Shown in pieces: positions 45,568 through 53,603 of a stretch of DNA of 64,000 bases. The stretch comes from an uncultured Alphaproteobacteria bacterium (GTDB lineage: Bacteria > Pseudomonadota > Alphaproteobacteria > RF32 > CAG-239). The stretch's first letter is position 1. The number at the start of each line of letters is the position of its first letter. The notes under the pieces were generated by a model, which saw only the letters and a program-made list of their open reading frames with translations, was not told where the DNA came from and ran no database searches. A program made the translations under genes and the position numbers. The DNA is taken from positions 1 through 64,000 of the forward strand of contig CASZWJ010000006.1 of assembly GCA_949493535.1 (NCBI GenBank), written 5' to 3'.

Positions 45568-45629
45568 TTTTTGTTTTCCTTCATGTTAATTTTACAACAA
45601 AGTTCCTTAAAATCCTCATGCAGTCCGAT
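45564..45629 (-). repeat. Cassette right-end module R1 (gene-tail-like)
   Basis: On the minus strand this reads HEDFKELCCKI followed by NMKENKN and a stop. It is similar to the tails at 46594-46713 and 47653-47727, and it starts next to AGTCCGAT (45622-45629). It is either the end of a lost gene shared by these elements or a conserved end sequence. Confidence 0.55.
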
Positions 45630-45663
45630 ACAAATGCAACCTCAAGACATTAATGACAAGAAG

Positions 45664-46521
45664 TTACTTTTTATTCTTGTTGTCTGTTGTCAGCTTCTTC
45701 TGTTTTTTAGTTGGGGGGAGATAATTTTCGTCAGTGACGACTTTTTGTCCCGTACGTTTTTCAAAATCTTCTTTTGCGCGTTTGGAAATGTTACCACCGA
45801 CTTTTGCGGCTTCTTTATTTTGCTTCATTCCGGTTGCGTTGGTATTTTCCGCTACCTGACGGGTTGACAATTCTGCTAAAGCGGTAAAGATTAACTCAGC
45901 TTCGCTCATATGGTCGCGTAAATTTTGAGATTTTAACCCCTTTAACTGTTTATGTTCCTTAACAGACAATCCAGACCATTCCTGATGAATAATATTTGTC
46001 AGAATAGCATATTCTTCATCTTTGGTAATTTCATGCTCCTTCCAATAATCAGTTAATTTATTGCGGGTTTCCTGCCCCATCATACGTTGCTGAATCCATT
46101 TTTCGGAATGACCGAGTTTTTGCCAATTTTCTCTGGCTCTATCAATACTTAATGCAGGGTCTGCCGTTTCTTTCATTCGTTCATAACCGACACGAGCCAA
46201 CCATTGTTTTATAGGCTCAGCCTTAGGACTGGGAACAGATTGAACAATACGGAGCATGGTTTCTGCTGTGGCTACGGCAGTCAAATACTTTTTTCCGTCT
46301 GCGGCTTTCAATTTCAGTTGGTGACAATTTGTCACCGTCTCATCAGCACCTTCATTTCTCAAGCGTTCCGAGAGTTTGTTCCAATATTTGCGGGCGGTTT
46401 GATAATCTTTTTCAATTAAAATTGAAACAACATCAACAACTGAAAAATACCAAATGTCTTTTTCTTCGTCATAAACAGAGCGGATTTTCTTCTGCTCAAA
46501 AAGTTTAATATCATTTTGCAT
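45664..46521 (-). CDS. Bro-N / DinD-like DNA-binding protein
   Basis: The protein has 285 residues. An N-terminal Bro-N (antirepressor-type) domain covers about 1-110 (RSVYDEEKDIWYFSVVDVV, LKAADGKKYLTAVA). The C-terminal region has KGLKSQNLRDHMSEAEL, which matches DinD-type proteins (damage-inducible protein D of E. coli shares this KGLK...DHM pattern), and GGNISKRAKEDFEKRTG. Such proteins are phage- or mobile-element-linked regulators. DinD inhibits RecA filaments in E. coli, but that role is not shown for this relative. It lies alone on the minus strand in the second cassette of the island. Confidence 0.8.
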   Translation of the reverse strand: MQNDIKLFEQKKIRSVYDEEKDIWYFSVVDVVSILIEKDYQTARKYWNKLSERLRNEGADETVTNCHQLKLKAADGKKYLTAVATAETMLRIVQSVPSPKAEPIKQWLARVGYERMKETADPALSIDRARENWQKLGHSEKWIQQRMMGQETRNKLTDYWKEHEITKDEEYAILTNIIHQEWSGLSVKEHKQLKGLKSQNLRDHMSEAELIFTALAELSTRQVAENTNATGMKQNKEAAKVGGNISKRAKEDFEKRTGQKVVTDENYLPPTKKQKKLTTDNKNKK

Positions 46522-46593
46522 ATATACTAAAGCTCCAGAGAATCTTATTTATTATCAGTTTAGTATGAATTTGCTAAAAATTACATAACAAAA

Positions 46594-46713
46594 TCAGATT
46601 GCTAACAATTCTTCACCATTAGTTTTGACACCATCTCCCAAAAGTTCAATCTTTCTTGATAATTCCTTAAAATCCCCATAGTTATTAGTCCGCACCTTCA
46701 TAGCCAGCCGCAC
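46594..46713 (-). repeat. Cassette right-end module R2 (39-codon gene tail)
   Basis: The minus strand reads 39 codons, from a GTG just after an in-frame TAA to a TGA. It includes VRTNNYGDFKELSRKIELL. The tail at 47653-47727 reads RTNYYEDFKGLSRKIEAL. One serine is encoded by TCA in one copy and AGT in the other, which points to selection on the peptide. It may be a remnant of a recombinase or accessory protein. Confidence 0.55.
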
Positions 46714-46741
46714 TATTTATAAGATTTCCGCAGTTATTGCT

Positions 46742-46823
46742 GATTGTTTGTTTTCAAACAATCACTTATCTAGTTCGATTTTTACCATTTGAAAAAGACA
46801 AATTTTAAATAAATTATCGGACT
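46742..46823. repeat. Hairpin plus cassette junction module L3
   Basis: A perfect 9-bp hairpin (GATTGTTTG/CAAACAATC, 46742-46763) is followed by AGTTCGAT (46772) and the inverse ATCGGACT (46816-46823), the same layout as L1 and L4. The whole 46522-46921 interval holds only these modules and R2; no other gene is seen in it. Confidence 0.6.
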
Positions 46824-46921
46824 TTTTATATTCAGTGCTACACAGGTGCTACTTTTTATTGCTTTTTATTTTTATACATGTTTCAATTTGTAAAACAAAA
46901 ATATTTTGCAGAGAGCTAGTG

Positions 46922-47656
46922 ATGTTTGAATTTTCTAAAGCAACCATTGAGAACATAGGGTACTATGTATATTGCCTAATAGATTCCAGAGATAAAACAA
47001 TTTTTTATATTGGAAAAGGTTGTGGCAATCGAGTTTTTGCTCATGAACAAGAGATTGCTGAAAAAGAAAAGAATAAACGAATTTATGATATACAATCAGC
47101 AGGAGCAGAGATTGAAAAATATATTATCCGACATGGATTAACTGAAATTGAGGCTTTTCACTTGGAAGCAGCGTTAATTGATATTTTCTCCTCTGGAACA
47201 TGGAGTAATAGGCAATTACTAAATATAATGGGCGGATATCATAGCCTTGATAATGGAATGAAATCTGTATCAGAAATTGAGGCTTTTTATTGTGCAGAAG
47301 ATATAACTAAAGATGAGATTACTCACAATGTGCTTATTGTTAATATCAATAATACATATCAAAAATCACAAGATGTCTATGAAGCAACGCGTAAAAGTTG
47401 GTTGTTAAACACTAATAAGGTTAACGATATAGAGTTAGTTATAAGCGAATATAAAGGTATATTCAGAGCAATTTACAAGCCAGAAACTTGGAAAACGGAA
47501 ATTGATGAAAAGGGGCGAACTCGTTGGTTATTTGAGGGAATAGATGTTTCAAAAAATTATCCGCAATATTTAAACAAAAATAACTCTTTCAAAAAAAGAG
47601 GTATGGCTAATCCTGTATGTTATGTCTTTGGCAATAAAAAGGACATAACCAACTAA
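46922..47656 (+). CDS. GIY-YIG domain protein (LEM-3-like)
   Basis: The protein has 244 residues. The GIY-YIG nuclease core is at the N-terminus: GYYVYCLID (about 12-20) and IFYIGKGCGNRVFAHEQEI (about 25-43), followed by a Glu-containing helix (EIEAFHLEAALID). This is the arrangement of the LEM-3-like GIY-YIG family. The C-terminal half is unassigned. I start at the ATG at 46922; an open frame upstream is not family-like. It is the third cassette gene of the tRNA-Thr island. Its end overlaps the R3 gene tail. Confidence 0.8.
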   Translation: MFEFSKATIENIGYYVYCLIDSRDKTIFYIGKGCGNRVFAHEQEIAEKEKNKRIYDIQSAGAEIEKYIIRHGLTEIEAFHLEAALIDIFSSGTWSNRQLLNIMGGYHSLDNGMKSVSEIEAFYCAEDITKDEITHNVLIVNINNTYQKSQDVYEATRKSWLLNTNKVNDIELVISEYKGIFRAIYKPETWKTEIDEKGRTRWLFEGIDVSKNYPQYLNKNNSFKKRGMANPVCYVFGNKKDITN

Positions 47657-47727
47657 CTGACATCAACATCACGAAGTGCTTCAATCTTCCTACTTAATCC
47701 CTTAAAATCCTCATAGTAATTAGTCCG
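47653..47727 (-). repeat. Cassette right-end module R3 (gene-tail-like)
   Basis: The minus strand reads RTNYYEDFKGLSRKIEAL and then RDVDVS and a stop, homologous to R2. It abuts AGTCCGAT (47722-47729) and the second 39-bp direct repeat. Confidence 0.6.
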
Positions 47728-47745
47728 ATAATCGCACAGCAGGCT

Positions 47746-47784
47746 GCACCATTTGTTAAAAAGCACCTTTCGAGGTGCTTTTTT
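47746..47784 (+). repeat. 39-bp direct repeat, copy 2 (att-like)
   Basis: It is identical to 44280-44318 and contains GCACCA plus the hairpin terminator AAGCACC/GGTGCTT. There is no intact tRNA before it, so this is the distal attachment site of the insertion. Confidence 0.93.
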
Positions 47785-47809
47785 GCTTTGATAGAGATGA
47801 ATCCCGCGA

Positions 47810-47861
47810 AGTCCGATACTTTGGTTCCCGAAGATACCATTTTTACAAAGATTATCGAACT
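47810..47861 (+). repeat. Cassette junction module L4
   Basis: AGTCCGAT (47810-47817) and ATCGAACT (47854-47861) bound a 52-base segment that also contains ACCATTTTTAC, similar to a tRNA 3' end. It sits about 25 bases after the att-like repeat, the same distance as L1 after copy 1. Confidence 0.65.
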
Positions 47862-47934
47862 ATTTAATTTATTACAAAGAAACTCGACGAAATAAGCAAC
47901 CTAAGGTAGAATAAAACGCAACAAAGGAAAGATA

Positions 47935-49374
47935 ATGTCTGATGCAATTGAAATGACAAATATTTCCGAGCAGGAAATGGCTGCCTATATCTCACGTGCC
48001 TTTTCGGCAAATTCGGTTAAAAGAATGATAACAGAGGAAGATACTCTTTACCATAGTGAAGAGTTATTTCAAAAATTTGGTAATATTCTGCAGGCATATG
48101 CGTCCGCAACCGGTGATTTATCAAATGAAACCATCGATTCTTTAGCAAAAGATTTACATGAGCACAAAGATATTTTGCGACAACCATACGACCGAAATAC
48201 AAGATTAGAGGCTGAACAAATTTACTTCGGTAAGTATGTAATGCCGAAAATAATCGAAAATTATGCAAAAAAGATGAAAATAGAACAACCTCTGTCTTTG
48301 TCTGATTCATGTAAAATTTTAGCTGCTGTTGAAACAAGCAGCAAAAATAATCGCTTTAGAACACATTCATTCAATGGTGCTTTATTACCTGAAATTAAAA
48401 AGAATGGTCTAGATATCAATAAAGAAATGTTTACTGAAGAATTTAACATTTTGAGTTCAGCTAAAATGATGTAGCCATATCAAAAAGGTAATTTGTTGTT
48501 TTGCGAACTGAGTAAGGCAAGTTTCGGATATGCCTTGCGAGCACAGGAAAGACTGGTTATGAGTCTTAGCAGATATGGTTTCGAACAAAAAAAAGATCAA
48601 TCAACTAATGAATTTCTGATTCAAGAAATACGAGATAATTTATCTGAAAATCAAAATCTTTCCGCCACCGACAAACAGAAAGTTTTTGCTGCCGGTAAAA
48701 AAATTATAGACTTTTATTTTGGGGAGCACAATAAATCGGCAATCGCTTTTGTCAAAGATAAAATATCTTATACGCCCGTAACCTCTGAAAAATATGACCA
48801 GATGCTTGGTTCTCAACTTTCTTCTTTAACTTCTTCTATGCGTTTAACTCTATTTTTGGATAAAAATAATGATTTATCTATGAAAAATGAATACGAAAAA
48901 GCCACTGAGGCCTTTAAGGCCAATAAGGATGTTTCAAAATTATATGATTTTGTTGGTAAGTTTAACGTAAAATATCCAGAAAATGACATTCTTAAAAGAG
49001 CAACAGAAATGTTTATGGTTAAAAGCATGACAGAATTCGGATTAAATAATTTTACTTATAGCGGTAATGCCGACGGCTACAAAATAGATGGTGGGAAAAT
49101 GTCAAAAGACCAATTTGCTTTGGCTGAATTTGAAAATCCAATTGATGTTTATGTGCAGTATAATAAGCAACAAAAATTAATAAATAACAAATTGGCAAAA
49201 CTTCGTAACAGGATAGCTAAAGTTGCTGATAAAATTACCGAGGCAACGGGAACAGAAAAATTTGTTCAAAAATTTACAGATGGCAAAAAAATCGCAGATG
49301 TTGAGATAAGCACAAAAAAGAAGATATTTGAAAAGAAAATATCTGATAAATTATTCGGCAGAGTTAAGGAGTAG
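47935..49374 (+). pseudogene. Island gene interrupted by an in-frame TAG
   Basis: AAAGGAAAG precedes the ATG at 47935. The frame is open for 179 codons to a TAG at 48472-48474, then continues in the same frame without another stop to 49374. The sequence across the stop (SSAKMM, stop, PYQKGNLLFCELSKASFGYA) reads as one continuous domain. A single CAG-to-TAG change would explain it. The whole would be about 479 residues, soluble, with a coiled-coil, Lys-rich C-terminus. The family is not recognised. The second part might be expressed separately from a downstream start, but no good ribosome binding site is seen. Confidence 0.7.
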
Positions 49375-49419
49375 ATTATCAATCTCCTCTCTCAACGCTT
49401 TGCAAGCTTGCGCCTTTTC

Positions 49420-49482
49420 AGCCCGATAACAGCACAGTATCGCGCACCATTAAAAAAGGCCTCCTTTACGGAGGCTTTTTTT
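49420..49482 (+). repeat. Distal cassette end R4 with terminator
   Basis: AGCCCGAT (49420) followed by CGCGCACCATTAAAAAA looks like another decayed tRNA 3' end. A bidirectional terminator (GCCTCC/GGAGGC, 49452-49482) follows. It may be the original terminator of tRNA-Thr, displaced by the insertions, or the end of another element. Confidence 0.5.
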
Positions 49483-49590
49483 AATGGTTGTCAGGGGAAT
49501 GCGATTTCATACACTTCAACAAATGCCCGAATCTCATATACAAAGAGTATCCCCTATAGGGCGCAAAATATTGTGAACTTAAAGCACCAA

Positions 49591-49620
49591 CAGTTAAACC
49601 GCTAAAGCGGTGAGAAGCCG
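49591..49620 (+). other. Possible IS200/IS605-type right-end remnant
   Basis: A small hairpin (CCGCTAAAGCGG) is followed at once by TGAGAAGCC, a layout that recalls the right ends (and the RNA scaffold) of IS200/IS605 elements carrying tnpB. No tnpA or tnpB is nearby. The match is from memory of the motif and is weak. Confidence 0.3.
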
Positions 49621-49627
49621 GCTATTC

Positions 49628-50236
49628 CTAATTATACAGGAAATACATTGCCGGATACTCCGCGGCATGTTCTTCATCTTGCTTCTCATCAATAAGGAAA
49701 TCATGTTCAGCAACCAACGCGGCTATTCTTTTTCCGCTAAGTTCGGAAACGAATCTTTCGCCGGCAAGCTTAAACTGGATTTTTTTCCAAACAGCCAGCC
49801 GTTCATTGGTATCTTCAATGCGTATTGAAAACTGACGTTCCTTTTTTACATTGCCTGACCGAGACAACAACAATTTACCGTTTCCGGCCGATACCGTTTC
49901 AGCATCCAGACATCCTCGGGGGATTAAATAAATTTCCCCTGAGAACGGAACATATATTCCGTCAAAACCGAAACTGCCGGTCGTTCTCAAATGGCATAGA
50001 GCCAGAATAGTGTGTTCCCTGAAAAAACCGGTAGAATATCCCAGCTTTTTGCATGCTGAAAAATATTTCTCGGATACTCGGGCTTTAAGCAGTTCGACAT
50101 TTTCAACCTCAAACGGCGTGAAAATTAAGGCTGCAGCCACTACTTCTTTGATTTCGTTTGCGCCGAATTTTTTGGACGCTTTGAGAATATTGTCATCGCA
50201 AGACAATTTTGCAATAATAATATTATCGACTTTCAT
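49628..50236 (-). CDS. Hypothetical protein, 202 aa
   Basis: The protein is a soluble mixed alpha/beta protein with an N-terminal helical part (KASKKFGANEIKEVVAAALIF) and a C-terminal part rich in beta strands and charge. No domain is recognised and no signal peptide is present. No good ribosome binding site precedes the ATG at 50236. Codon use is like the core genes rather than the island, so I place it outside the island. The function is unknown. Confidence 0.6.
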   Translation of the reverse strand: MKVDNIIIAKLSCDDNILKASKKFGANEIKEVVAAALIFTPFEVENVELLKARVSEKYFSACKKLGYSTGFFREHTILALCHLRTTGSFGFDGIYVPFSGEIYLIPRGCLDAETVSAGNGKLLLSRSGNVKKERQFSIRIEDTNERLAVWKKIQFKLAGERFVSELSGKRIAALVAEHDFLIDEKQDEEHAAEYPAMYFLYN

Positions 50237-50379
50237 ATTTAATTATTTATATTTAATAAAATTTCGGAAAGTCTTGTAAACAATTAAAGTATTTTTGTCA
50301 ATGCATTTTTATTAAAAAAATCATAATAACTTTACATTATCATATCCATAATCGTTACAACGTATTCGGAGCTGCCATT

Positions 50380-50952
50380 ATGAAGAGATGCGCTTGGGTG
50401 AACATCAATAATCCGCTTTATATCAATTATCATGACAAAGAATGGGGCGTTCCCCTGCATTCGGATAAAGAATTATTTGAATTATTGATTTTAGAAGGTT
50501 TTCAAGCCGGCCTCTCTTGGGAATGCATTTTAAACAAAAGGGAAAATTTTCGCCGAGCATTTGATGATTTTGATATTGAGAAGATAAGCCTTTATGATGA
50601 AAAAAAATGTGCAGAACTGCTTGCCGATACTTCAATCATTCGCAATAAATTAAAAATTAATGCCTGTGTCAGAAACAGCATCGTTTTTAAACAAATCCGG
50701 CAGGAATACGGTTCATTCGACGCTTATATCTGGAGTTTTACAAACGGAGAAACAATCATTGAGGATTATTCTCTGAGAACAACCTCCCCTTTATCCGACA
50801 AAATATCAAAAGATTTAAAAACTCGCGGAATGAAATTTGTCGGTTCAACAATAATTTATTCTTATCTTCAGGCCATAGGCATTATCAATGCCCATGGCAA
50901 AGAATGCGACTGCAATGTTTTCGCCGACAAAAACGCCATGGCAGTTAAATAG
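50380..50952 (+). CDS. tag: DNA-3-methyladenine glycosylase I
   Basis: This base-excision repair glycosylase removes 3-methyladenine from DNA. The protein has 190 residues. The Tag family signature is present: RCAWV at the start (zinc ligand C4), YHDKEWGVP at about 17-25 and the C-terminal NAHGKECDC with His/Cys zinc ligands. The helix-hairpin-helix region lies in the middle (EGFQAGLSWECIL). CGGAG is upstream of the ATG. It is monocistronic. Confidence 0.93.
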   Translation: MKRCAWVNINNPLYINYHDKEWGVPLHSDKELFELLILEGFQAGLSWECILNKRENFRRAFDDFDIEKISLYDEKKCAELLADTSIIRNKLKINACVRNSIVFKQIRQEYGSFDAYIWSFTNGETIIEDYSLRTTSPLSDKISKDLKTRGMKFVGSTIIYSYLQAIGIINAHGKECDCNVFADKNAMAVK

Positions 50953-51044
50953 AAGAGAATCTGTTATTATCAATTTGAATCTTATATCTTTATTAAGAAT
51001 AAGCGGATATACTGCCGTTATTCTAAATAATTTAGGAGAACCTT

Positions 51045-51188
51045 ATGACCGAGAATCCTAAAAAAACTCATAAAAAGCGCTCTGAAGTGCGTTTTGAAAG
51101 GGAAGCGAAAGCCCTGCAGAAAAATCTGGAAAAACGCAAAAAACAGCAGCAAGCTCGCGAAGAGCTCAAAAAGTCTGACGGCAAATAG
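51045..51188 (+). CDS. Small basic coiled-coil protein, 47 aa
   Basis: AGGAG lies 7 bases before the ATG at 51045, a strong start. The product is almost entirely Lys/Arg/Glu/Gln (EREAKALQKNLEKRKKQQQ), predicted as one long charged helix. It ends 46 bases before murA and on the same strand, so it is probably co-transcribed with it. No function is known to me. A nucleic-acid or ribosome association is conceivable from charge alone. Confidence 0.7.
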   Translation: MTENPKKTHKKRSEVRFEREAKALQKNLEKRKKQQQAREELKKSDGK

Positions 51189-51234
51189 CCTCAGGCTTTT
51201 ATTGTTAACGGGCCTACAAACAAGGAGATTAAAG

Positions 51235-52542
51235 ATGGATAAGATTAAAATCACCGGCGGAAATCGTTTAGAAGGCAAAATTTTCATCAGCGGCGCAAAA
51301 AATGCAGCCCTTCCGCTCATTTGCGCCAGCCTGCTGACAAAAGATACCGTCACTTTAACAAACATGCCTTTGTTGTCTGATATAAAATCAATGAATGATT
51401 TGCTCGAACAGCTCGGAACCCAAATTGACTGTTTTGACGATTTTGTTGACGGACATTCTACCAAAACTTATTCTTATCGCACTCAGGAAGCTACTTCGTT
51501 AACCGCCCCTTATGATTATGTGCGCAAGATGCGCGCATCATATTATGTTTTGGGCCCGTTGCTTGCCCGTTACGGCGAAGTACAGGTCTCTTTGCCCGGC
51601 GGCTGCGCTATCGGCGCCCGCCCGATGGACATTCACTTGTCCGCTTTGGAGCAAATGGGAGCAAAAGTTGAAATCATTAACGGTTATATCAATGCAAAAG
51701 TCAAAGGCAAGCTTAAAGGCTGCCACATTACTTTTCACACTGCTTCTGTCGGCGCAACCTGTAATATCATGATGGCAGCAACTCTTGCACAAGGAACAAC
51801 AACAATCGAAAACGCCGCCAAAGAACCGGAAATTTCCGATTTGGCCGAACTTTTGACTGCCATGGGCGCAAAAGTTTCAGGACAAGGTACCTCAACCATT
51901 ACCATTGAAGGCGTTAAAGAATTGCACGGCGTTGCCCATAAAGTTATTCCCGACCGGATTGAAGCCGGTTCATATGCCGCAGCGGCAGCCATTACCCGAG
52001 GCAAAATCGAACTGATTAATGCCCAGACACAAACGCTGCAATGCCCGCTGCAACTGCTGCGGGATACCGGCGTCAAAGTTTCTGAAACGGCAAACGGCAT
52101 TTTAATTGACGCAACCAATGCCAAACTTTCCGGCCAAGATATCATGACAGATTATTATCCCGGCTTTCCGACAGATTTGCAGGCTCAGTTTTTGGCGCTT
52201 ATGCTGACAGCTGACGGCGCTTCAATGGTTACGGAAACAATTTGGGAAAACCGCTTTATGCATGTGCCTGAACTGTTGCGCATGGGGGCAAACATCAACG
52301 TTCACGGGCATGCCTCAGCCATTGTCCGCGGCGTAAAAAAACTTTCCGGCGCGCAGGTTATGGCAACAGATTTGCGAGCTTCTTTTGCTTTGGTTCTGGC
52401 CGGTTTGGTCGCCGAAGGAGAAACAACAGTCAACCGCGTTTATCATCTTGACCGCGGATATGAGCGTTTGGAAGAAAAACTCAAAGGCGTCGGTGCCAAG
52501 ATCGAGCGAATCAGCGAATCCGACGAACTGGCCGCCGAATAA
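51235..52542 (+). CDS. murA: UDP-N-acetylglucosamine 1-carboxyvinyltransferase
   Basis: This enzyme performs the first committed step of peptidoglycan synthesis, adding enolpyruvate to UDP-GlcNAc. The protein has 435 residues with two inside-out alpha/beta barrels. The N-terminus has the family-typical GKIFISGAKNAALPL. The catalytic Cys is in LPGGCAIGARPMD (about residue 124), so fosfomycin sensitivity is expected at this residue. AAGGAG lies 9 bases before the ATG at 51235; a longer open frame upstream overlaps the small basic protein and is rejected. A strong terminator follows. Confidence 0.97.
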   Translation: MDKIKITGGNRLEGKIFISGAKNAALPLICASLLTKDTVTLTNMPLLSDIKSMNDLLEQLGTQIDCFDDFVDGHSTKTYSYRTQEATSLTAPYDYVRKMRASYYVLGPLLARYGEVQVSLPGGCAIGARPMDIHLSALEQMGAKVEIINGYINAKVKGKLKGCHITFHTASVGATCNIMMAATLAQGTTTIENAAKEPEISDLAELLTAMGAKVSGQGTSTITIEGVKELHGVAHKVIPDRIEAGSYAAAAAITRGKIELINAQTQTLQCPLQLLRDTGVKVSETANGILIDATNAKLSGQDIMTDYYPGFPTDLQAQFLALMLTADGASMVTETIWENRFMHVPELLRMGANINVHGHASAIVRGVKKLSGAQVMATDLRASFALVLAGLVAEGETTVNRVYHLDRGYERLEEKLKGVGAKIERISESDELAAE

Positions 52543-52564
52543 AAAAAGTTTCAGGATAAAACGA

Positions 52565-52612
52565 AACAGGGTTTGCGCCGTTTTGAACGCAAACCCTGTT
52601 TTGTTTATTTTT
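52565..52612. terminator. Rho-independent terminator of murA
   Basis: A perfect 13-bp stem AACAGGGTTTGCG/CGCAAACCCTGTT with a 10-base loop is followed by TTGTTTATTTTT. Confidence 0.92.
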
Positions 52613-52619
52613 AAATCTC

Positions 52620-52805
52620 TTATTTTTTCCGGCAAAGCCACAATATGCCGCCGCAAACAAGCATTAAGCCCATTGCCCAAAAACCGAACTTGCTGTCTTC
52701 CAAAGTTTTAACAATCAGAAACATCATACCAGCCGTTCCCAGAAAAATAGCGCTAAGAACCATTATCGACTTAAGGGACCATAAATTATCTTTTTTCTTT
52801 CCCAT
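52620..52805 (-). CDS. Small two-helix membrane protein, 61 aa
   Basis: The product has a Lys-rich N-terminus and two hydrophobic helices, near residues 13-32 and 42-57, ending in RKK. It lies on the same strand as comF, 75 bases downstream of it, and shares the terminator with convergent murA. There is no clear ribosome binding site. The composition is typical of real small membrane proteins, but the call is tentative. Confidence 0.5.
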   Translation of the reverse strand: MGKKKDNLWSLKSIMVLSAIFLGTAGMMFLIVKTLEDSKFGFWAMGLMLVCGGILWLCRKK

Positions 52806-52880
52806 AATTAATAAAATTATAAACTACTTAATAAATGAAGCATTGACAGTTTAACTTTATTTGCGTTTTAAAACAAGAAT

Positions 52881-53600
52881 TTATTTGCAAACCCGAGCCA
52901 CAGTCAAAGCATCAACTGATTTTGCACCGGCAGACAACATTGCCAGCGCGCATTCTTTTAAGGTTGAACCTGTTGTCATAACGTCGTCTATCAGGACAAT
53001 TCTTTTTCCTTTAATCTTTTCAGGATGCTTGACACTGAAAACGCCTTTCACGTTTTTAATACGTTCGTGTCCTGAAAATTCAACTTGCGGCCGGGTTTTC
53101 TTGTGTCTGGCAACAGCGGTGTAATCAACCGGCAGTCCTGTCATTTTACCCAGTTCCGCAGCAAGAAGCCCCGACTGGTTATAGCGCCTTTTCATCAGAC
53201 GCGTATAATGCAGAGGTATCGGAACAATCAAATCGACACCTTCTTTCCAAATATCCTGTCCGGCCAGATTAAGCCATTTGGCAAGCGTTTTGGCATTATC
53301 CGTCCGATCATGGAATTTAAAAGACAACAGCAATGGTTTTGACGAATCATCATAATGAACTGCCGACCGGCTCAGGCGAAACGGCGTTTTAACTTTTTGC
53401 AGGCAGGAAACACACAGCATTTTTGAAGAAGACGGTGCTGCCTCAAACGGCTGCCCGCATTTTTGACAATAAGGCGCGGAAATAAAATTTATTTCATTAA
53501 AACAATCAGGACATAAACCGTCGTCTTGCGACAAAATCGTTCCGCATTTTATACAGCGGGGCGGCAAAAATACGCTGATAATGTCTGCCCACAAAGACAT
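52881..53600 (-). CDS. comF: ComF-family phosphoribosyltransferase-like protein
   Basis: The protein has 239 residues. An N-terminal zinc ribbon has Cys pairs CIKC, CPDC, CQKC and CVSC. A PRTase fold follows, with the PRPP-binding loop VLIDDVMTTGSTLKEC at about 200-215. ComF proteins are linked to DNA uptake in transformable bacteria but occur widely without proven competence. It begins 3 bases after sucD, so it is the tail of the sufE-sucC-sucD run. Function here is inferred from family only. Confidence 0.88.
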   Translation of the reverse strand: MSLWADIISVFLPPRCIKCGTILSQDDGLCPDCFNEINFISAPYCQKCGQPFEAAPSSSKMLCVSCLQKVKTPFRLSRSAVHYDDSSKPLLLSFKFHDRTDNAKTLAKWLNLAGQDIWKEGVDLIVPIPLHYTRLMKRRYNQSGLLAAELGKMTGLPVDYTAVARHKKTRPQVEFSGHERIKNVKGVFSVKHPEKIKGKRIVLIDDVMTTGSTLKECALAMLSAGAKSVDALTVARVCK

Positions 53601-53603
53601 CTT

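Larger units (their letters stand above)
44286..49450. mobile_element. tRNA-Thr-associated island of small cassettes (no integrase seen)
   Basis: This AT-rich region directly follows tRNA-Thr. It contains a 39-bp direct repeat (44280-44318 and 47746-47784), several short sequences resembling decayed tRNA 3' ends (near 44345, 45622, 46687, 46772, 47722, 47810 and 49420) and four accessory genes or broken genes: HNH nuclease, Bro-N/DinD-like, GIY-YIG, and a gene split by a TAG. Base composition is clearly more AT-rich than flanking core genes. I infer repeated insertions of small elements, mobilised by an integrase encoded elsewhere. The right boundary is taken at a degenerate GCACCATT followed by another terminator. 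Confidence 0.75.

Noticed and set aside
48472..48474. Genome-wide recoding of TAG as an amino acid
   Set aside because: Several intact genes in the window end with TAG, and prfA encodes a normal RF1.
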